Shown here: positions 50,077 to 50,734 of the stretch, piece after piece
Layout: the number at the start of each line of letters is the position of its first letter
Numbering within the stretch: the first letter of the stretch is position 1
Origin: JBCBWG01 sp036804185
Lineage (GTDB): Bacteria > Pseudomonadota > Alphaproteobacteria > Rhizobiales > Hyphomicrobiaceae
Assembly: GCA_050330095.1 (NCBI GenBank)
Contig: JBHJOC010000058.1
Location: 1 to 50,734, forward strand
Direction: 5' to 3'
DNA: 50,734 bases
Translations under genes and position numbers: made by a program
The notes under the pieces: generated by a model
What the model saw: only the letters and a program-made list of their open reading frames with translations
Told to the model about the DNA's origin: nothing
The model's database searches: none

Positions 50077-50340
50077 CGGGTTCGCGTGTAACGACTTAGG
50101 CGAGTTGGGAACGGCGTTTGCCGTATTCTCAGAATTGGACGAGCCGGACTTGCCTGGGGGGCCGGCTGATACCATGGATTTCTCGATCATGTTGTACCCA
50201 TCGCAGTCGATCGGCGTCACGCCCGAGGTTATAGGGCGAGACGGTGTGCGGCGCGACCAGGTTTCCAACGTCGGCACCGTGCTTCGAACGAAGCAGGGCG
50301 ACAGCTTGCGCAGCGAGAAGGGCGTTTGCGCATTGTGAAG

Positions 50341-50362
50341 CGCTAGTGTTGCGTCACTAACG
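50341..50362. promoter_or_regulatory. palindrome upstream of the RND/MMPL transporter gene
   Basis: A 22-base imperfect palindrome (CG, one mismatch, TAGTG, 6-base centre, CACTA, one mismatch, CG) lies 90 bases before the transporter start. Size and placement suit a TetR-type operator. No regulator gene is in view. Confidence 0.4.
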
Positions 50363-50451
50363 CTTAGTCCCCTGCTCCTGCAGTCTCGCCTGCCAAGCGA
50401 AAGTGACAAAAGCAACGCTAGAATCATGAAGTTGATAGTGTTTCCTTCAAG

Positions 50452-50734
50452 ATGAGGGGTTCATTGCCCGATTCAGACGACATCCAGCGTCGCGCCGGCT
50501 TGCCCGATGTTGCCGAACGCCGCTTCCTGCTGACCTTCGGGCTCGAGCATCTGGGACTGCTCGCGCTGAGGGCCCCCGTCATAAGCCTGATCGTCGTGGT
50601 GTTGGTGTCGGTCGTCGCAGTCTTCGGGCTGACGCGGCTCAAGGTCGACGATTCGCTGAGCGAGCTGTTCCGGACCGACACGCTTGAATTTCGCCAATAC
50701 GAGCAAATCGACACGACGTTCCCTTCGAGCGAGT
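50452..50734 (+). CDS. RND/MMPL-family transporter, N-terminal part (cut by window end)
   Basis: Only the first 94 codons are present. The product begins MRGSLPDSDDIQRRAGLPDV. One membrane helix follows (PVISLIVVVLVSVVAVFGLT), then LKVDDSLSELFRTDTLEFRQ and YEQIDTTFPSSE, typical of the first helix and periplasmic entry of MMPL/RND proteins, including the hopanoid-linked HpnN group. The ATG at 50452 has a poor ribosome site; an in-frame TTG lies four codons later. The substrate is unknown. Confidence 0.8.
   Translation, partial: MRGSLPDSDDIQRRAGLPDVAERRFLLTFGLEHLGLLALRAPVISLIVVVLVSVVAVFGLTRLKVDDSLSELFRTDTLEFRQYEQIDTTFPSSE

Noticed and set aside
1..50734. Search for tRNA, rRNA, CRISPR arrays, transposases, integrases and prophage genes
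   Set aside because: None seen by eye. A tRNAscan or repeat-finder run would be needed to exclude short RNAs fully.

Overview
The window is GC-rich (estimated by eye at a little over 60 %) chromosomal DNA of an alphaproteobacterium, most likely Hyphomicrobiales (Rhizobiales). The pointers are a ROSE-type RNA thermometer in front of an Hsp20 gene, an Irr-type iron control element in the suf operon, a NadQ-like regulator beside nadABC, a TIGR02301 protein next to a Nudix hydrolase, and alphaproteobacterial forms of SufB, NuoF and a UbiH-family hydroxylase. Genes are dense and mostly intact. I see no rRNA, tRNA, CRISPR array, prophage or insertion sequence. This is core genome rather than an accessory island.

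Layout. 0-3.5 kb: dusA, an alpha/beta hydrolase, and a heat-shock hsp20 unit with a sigma-32-like promoter and ROSE leader. 3.5-10 kb: gltB-gltD (glutamate synthase). 10.2-18.4 kb, minus strand: an iron-sulfur assembly operon transcribed rrf2/iscR-like, cysteine desulfurase, sufB, a small coiled-coil gene, sufC, sufD, sufS, sufT. 18.8-27.7 kb: a second alpha/beta hydrolase, a small secreted protein, a lone nuoF, a substrate-binding protein without signal peptide, a Clp_N/coiled-coil protein, an SRAP (HMCES/YedK) peptidase, Nudix, TIGR02301, a small unknown, and a LysE exporter. 27.9-31.9 kb: dihydroorotase, ygfZ, tag and an HD hydrolase. 32.0-37.3 kb: the NAD de novo cluster nadQ-nadA-nadB-nadC. 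37.4-38.7 kb: a small membrane protein and a cold-shock gene with a long structured 3' region. 38.7-45.2 kb: a membrane J-domain-like protein, a large repetitive beta-helix-like membrane protein and a DUF3754/TMEM143-like protein. 45.2-50.7 kb: prmA-like methyltransferase, UbiH-family hydroxylase, LpxL-family acyltransferase, a secreted unknown, tusA, and the start of an RND/MMPL transporter cut by the window end.

How the parts work together. The suf operon pairs assembly genes with an IscR-like sensor that carries candidate cluster ligands. It also holds an internal Irr-like palindrome written into the end of the first cysteine desulfurase gene with two TTA leucine codons. Many products in the window need Fe-S clusters (GltB, GltD, NuoF, NadA). 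The NAD cluster shows perfect inverted repeats, TGCTCA-N3-TGAGCA, on either side of the likely transcription start of nadA, with a weaker copy before nadQ. This fits repression of NAD synthesis by NadQ.

The least explained items are a 70-90 bp two-copy intergenic repeat (2969-3058 and 38496-38585), the structured region after cspA, the Clp_N/coiled-coil protein, and the beta-helix/J-like membrane pair. No obviously new defence or mobile system was found.
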